NCBI RefSeq assembly: GCF_009677585.1 | Contig: NZ_WKYV01000002.1 | Span: forward strand, 198,213 to 262,212 | Direction: 5' to 3' | Origin: Lactonifactor sp. BIOML-A5 | GTDB taxonomy: Bacteria > Bacillota > Clostridia > Lachnospirales > Lachnospiraceae | Length of the DNA: 64,000 bases | Shown: in pieces, positions 63,321-64,000 of the stretch | Numbering within the stretch: position 1 is the first letter of the stretch | Layout: each line of letters begins with the position of its first letter | Notes under the pieces: model-generated | What the model was told of the DNA's origin: nothing | Database searches by the model: none | Seen by the model: the letters and a program-made list of their open reading frames with translations, nothing else | Program-made: the position numbers and the translations under genes

Positions 63321-63600
63321 TGTAAAACCTCCTCTGCTTACTGTTATACTTACGATTTTGCTATTCTGCAGATTTCTGCTTATGTCTTCTTATGTCCCAT
63401 ATCTTCATCTCCTCCTTACATTTTACTTGTTATTAACAGAATATCACGAAAGGAACAGGATAATATTGCTTTTCTCCTGTATGTTTTTGTGTCAAGTTAT
63501 TGTTTTTGCAAAATACCTGGATATTTTTGTTATTTTATATGACAATATTTTCCTATTGATATTAAATTATAGTTTTCTGTATGTAAAGTTCGAGATAAAA
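63321..63600 (-). promoter_or_regulatory. AT-rich leader of the GH43 gene with a tiny ORF
   Basis: The 280 bases before the GH43 gene are AT-rich. On the minus strand a six-codon reading frame (63400-63380, MGHKKT) has its own AAGGAGGAG site and ends 59 bases before the TTG start. No strong promoter pair was identified. Confidence 0.4.
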
Positions 63601-64000
63601 TAGTCGGCCAGCGCAGCGTTGCAGACGGACGGATATAGGAGGGAGCACCGGGGGGCCGGGGTATAGGGACAAGTCAGCTCGAGGCTCCGTTCCCCTCAGC
63701 TAAGTCCTACCAGCTGCTAAACTCGTCAGGAAAGCCTTCCTCGTTAATCAGCTGGTGGACTGGATCTTCGGCTCACTCCGCTTAACCTCCCTGACTTGTC
63801 CCTATACCCCGGCCCCCCGGTGCTCCCTCCTATATCCTGGCAGAGACTCACTTCACATTCACGGAAAACGGGTGGGGAAGGTCGAACGTTGTACACTTTT
63901 CCTCTGGTTTCCCACTATTGATAACTCGATGTTTTGGATAAATAGCCAACTCCCTTGAACTTCCCTATACCCAGGTGAGAGGAATCCTGCGGCGGTGGGC
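63601..64000. other. GC-rich gene-free segment
   Basis: The composition changes sharply from the AT-rich leader before it. No credible protein frame is seen. It is dominated by the 63631-63837 inverted repeat; 63838-64000 repeats a short CCCTATACCC motif at 63963-63972 and has no other recognised feature. Confidence 0.6.
63631..63837. repeat. Perfect 47-bp inverted repeat forming a ~207-nt hairpin
   Basis: Arms 63631-63677 and 63791-63837 are exact reverse complements. Inside, 63703-63716 pairs with 63749-63761 (one insertion) and 63728-63741 forms a small apical hairpin, so the whole element can fold into one long branched stem. It encodes no protein. It could be a MITE, an insertion-sequence end or a structured RNA; there is no match I can name. 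Confidence 0.85.

Overview
The window looks like chromosome of a spore-forming Clostridia bacterium, most likely Lachnospiraceae. The reasons are a cotJABC spore-coat operon, spmA and ricT, a SAM-I riboswitch before metK, AGGAGG ribosome sites with several TTG starts, and the Bacillus-like order decarboxylase, P-loop kinase, holB, ricT, trmN6, rsmI. The genus is not certain; Blautia or a close relative is a guess. No rRNA, tRNA, CRISPR array or transposase gene was found.

Region 1 (1-24 kb) is accessory metabolism. On the minus strand an ABC sugar importer (12782-9057) runs into a URO-D-fold protein, an AraB-like FGGY kinase and an AraM-like glycerol-1-phosphate dehydrogenase homologue (to 4753), closed by a strong terminator. 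Facing it at 13020 are a YesN-type regulator, a YesM-type kinase with almost no extracellular domain, and an extra sugar-ABC ATPase with a Gln in place of the catalytic Glu in its second half. The kinase/ATPase pair and the URO-D-containing pathway are my best candidates for undescribed biology. Further left are an aldehyde dehydrogenase, a second URO-D-like protein and a MatC-like permease. A TetR/MFS efflux pair with matching operators, a WYL/GyrI/TfoX-GyrI group, and a third URO-D-like protein with an alcohol dehydrogenase follow.

Region 2 (24-33.6 kb) has an ABC-2 exporter led by a LytTR regulator fused to a degenerate ABC ATPase, a receiver-like GGDEF protein, an XRE regulator, cotJABC, and an M20 amidohydrolase with a two-gene putative membrane carrier.

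Region 3 (32.7-39.4 kb) is a complete 2-aminoethylphosphonate operon: RpiR regulator, ATPase, fused permease, binding lipoprotein, PhnW transaminase and PhnX hydrolase. Two near-identical inverted repeats tie the RpiR gene to the operon.

Region 4 (39.4-60.3 kb) is mostly core genome: a hybrid histidine kinase, spmA, a PII protein, the holB-ricT-trmN6-rsmI cluster, a two-component system, metK with its riboswitch, murA, aroK, a flavin reductase-like protein, a CBS/DRTGG pyrophosphatase, an S1-domain protein, a PTS IIC-like protein, a corrinoid adenosyltransferase and a small (p)ppGpp synthetase.

Region 5 (60.3-64 kb) holds a 991-residue secreted GH43 glycosidase with a wall-binding repeat tail, then a gene-free GC-rich stretch with a perfect 47-bp inverted repeat.

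A 74-nt dispersed repeat with three GGGAC motifs exactly 21 nt apart and a terminal palindrome occurs three times (21868, 43392, 50575). One copy supplies the last codons and stop of trmN6.
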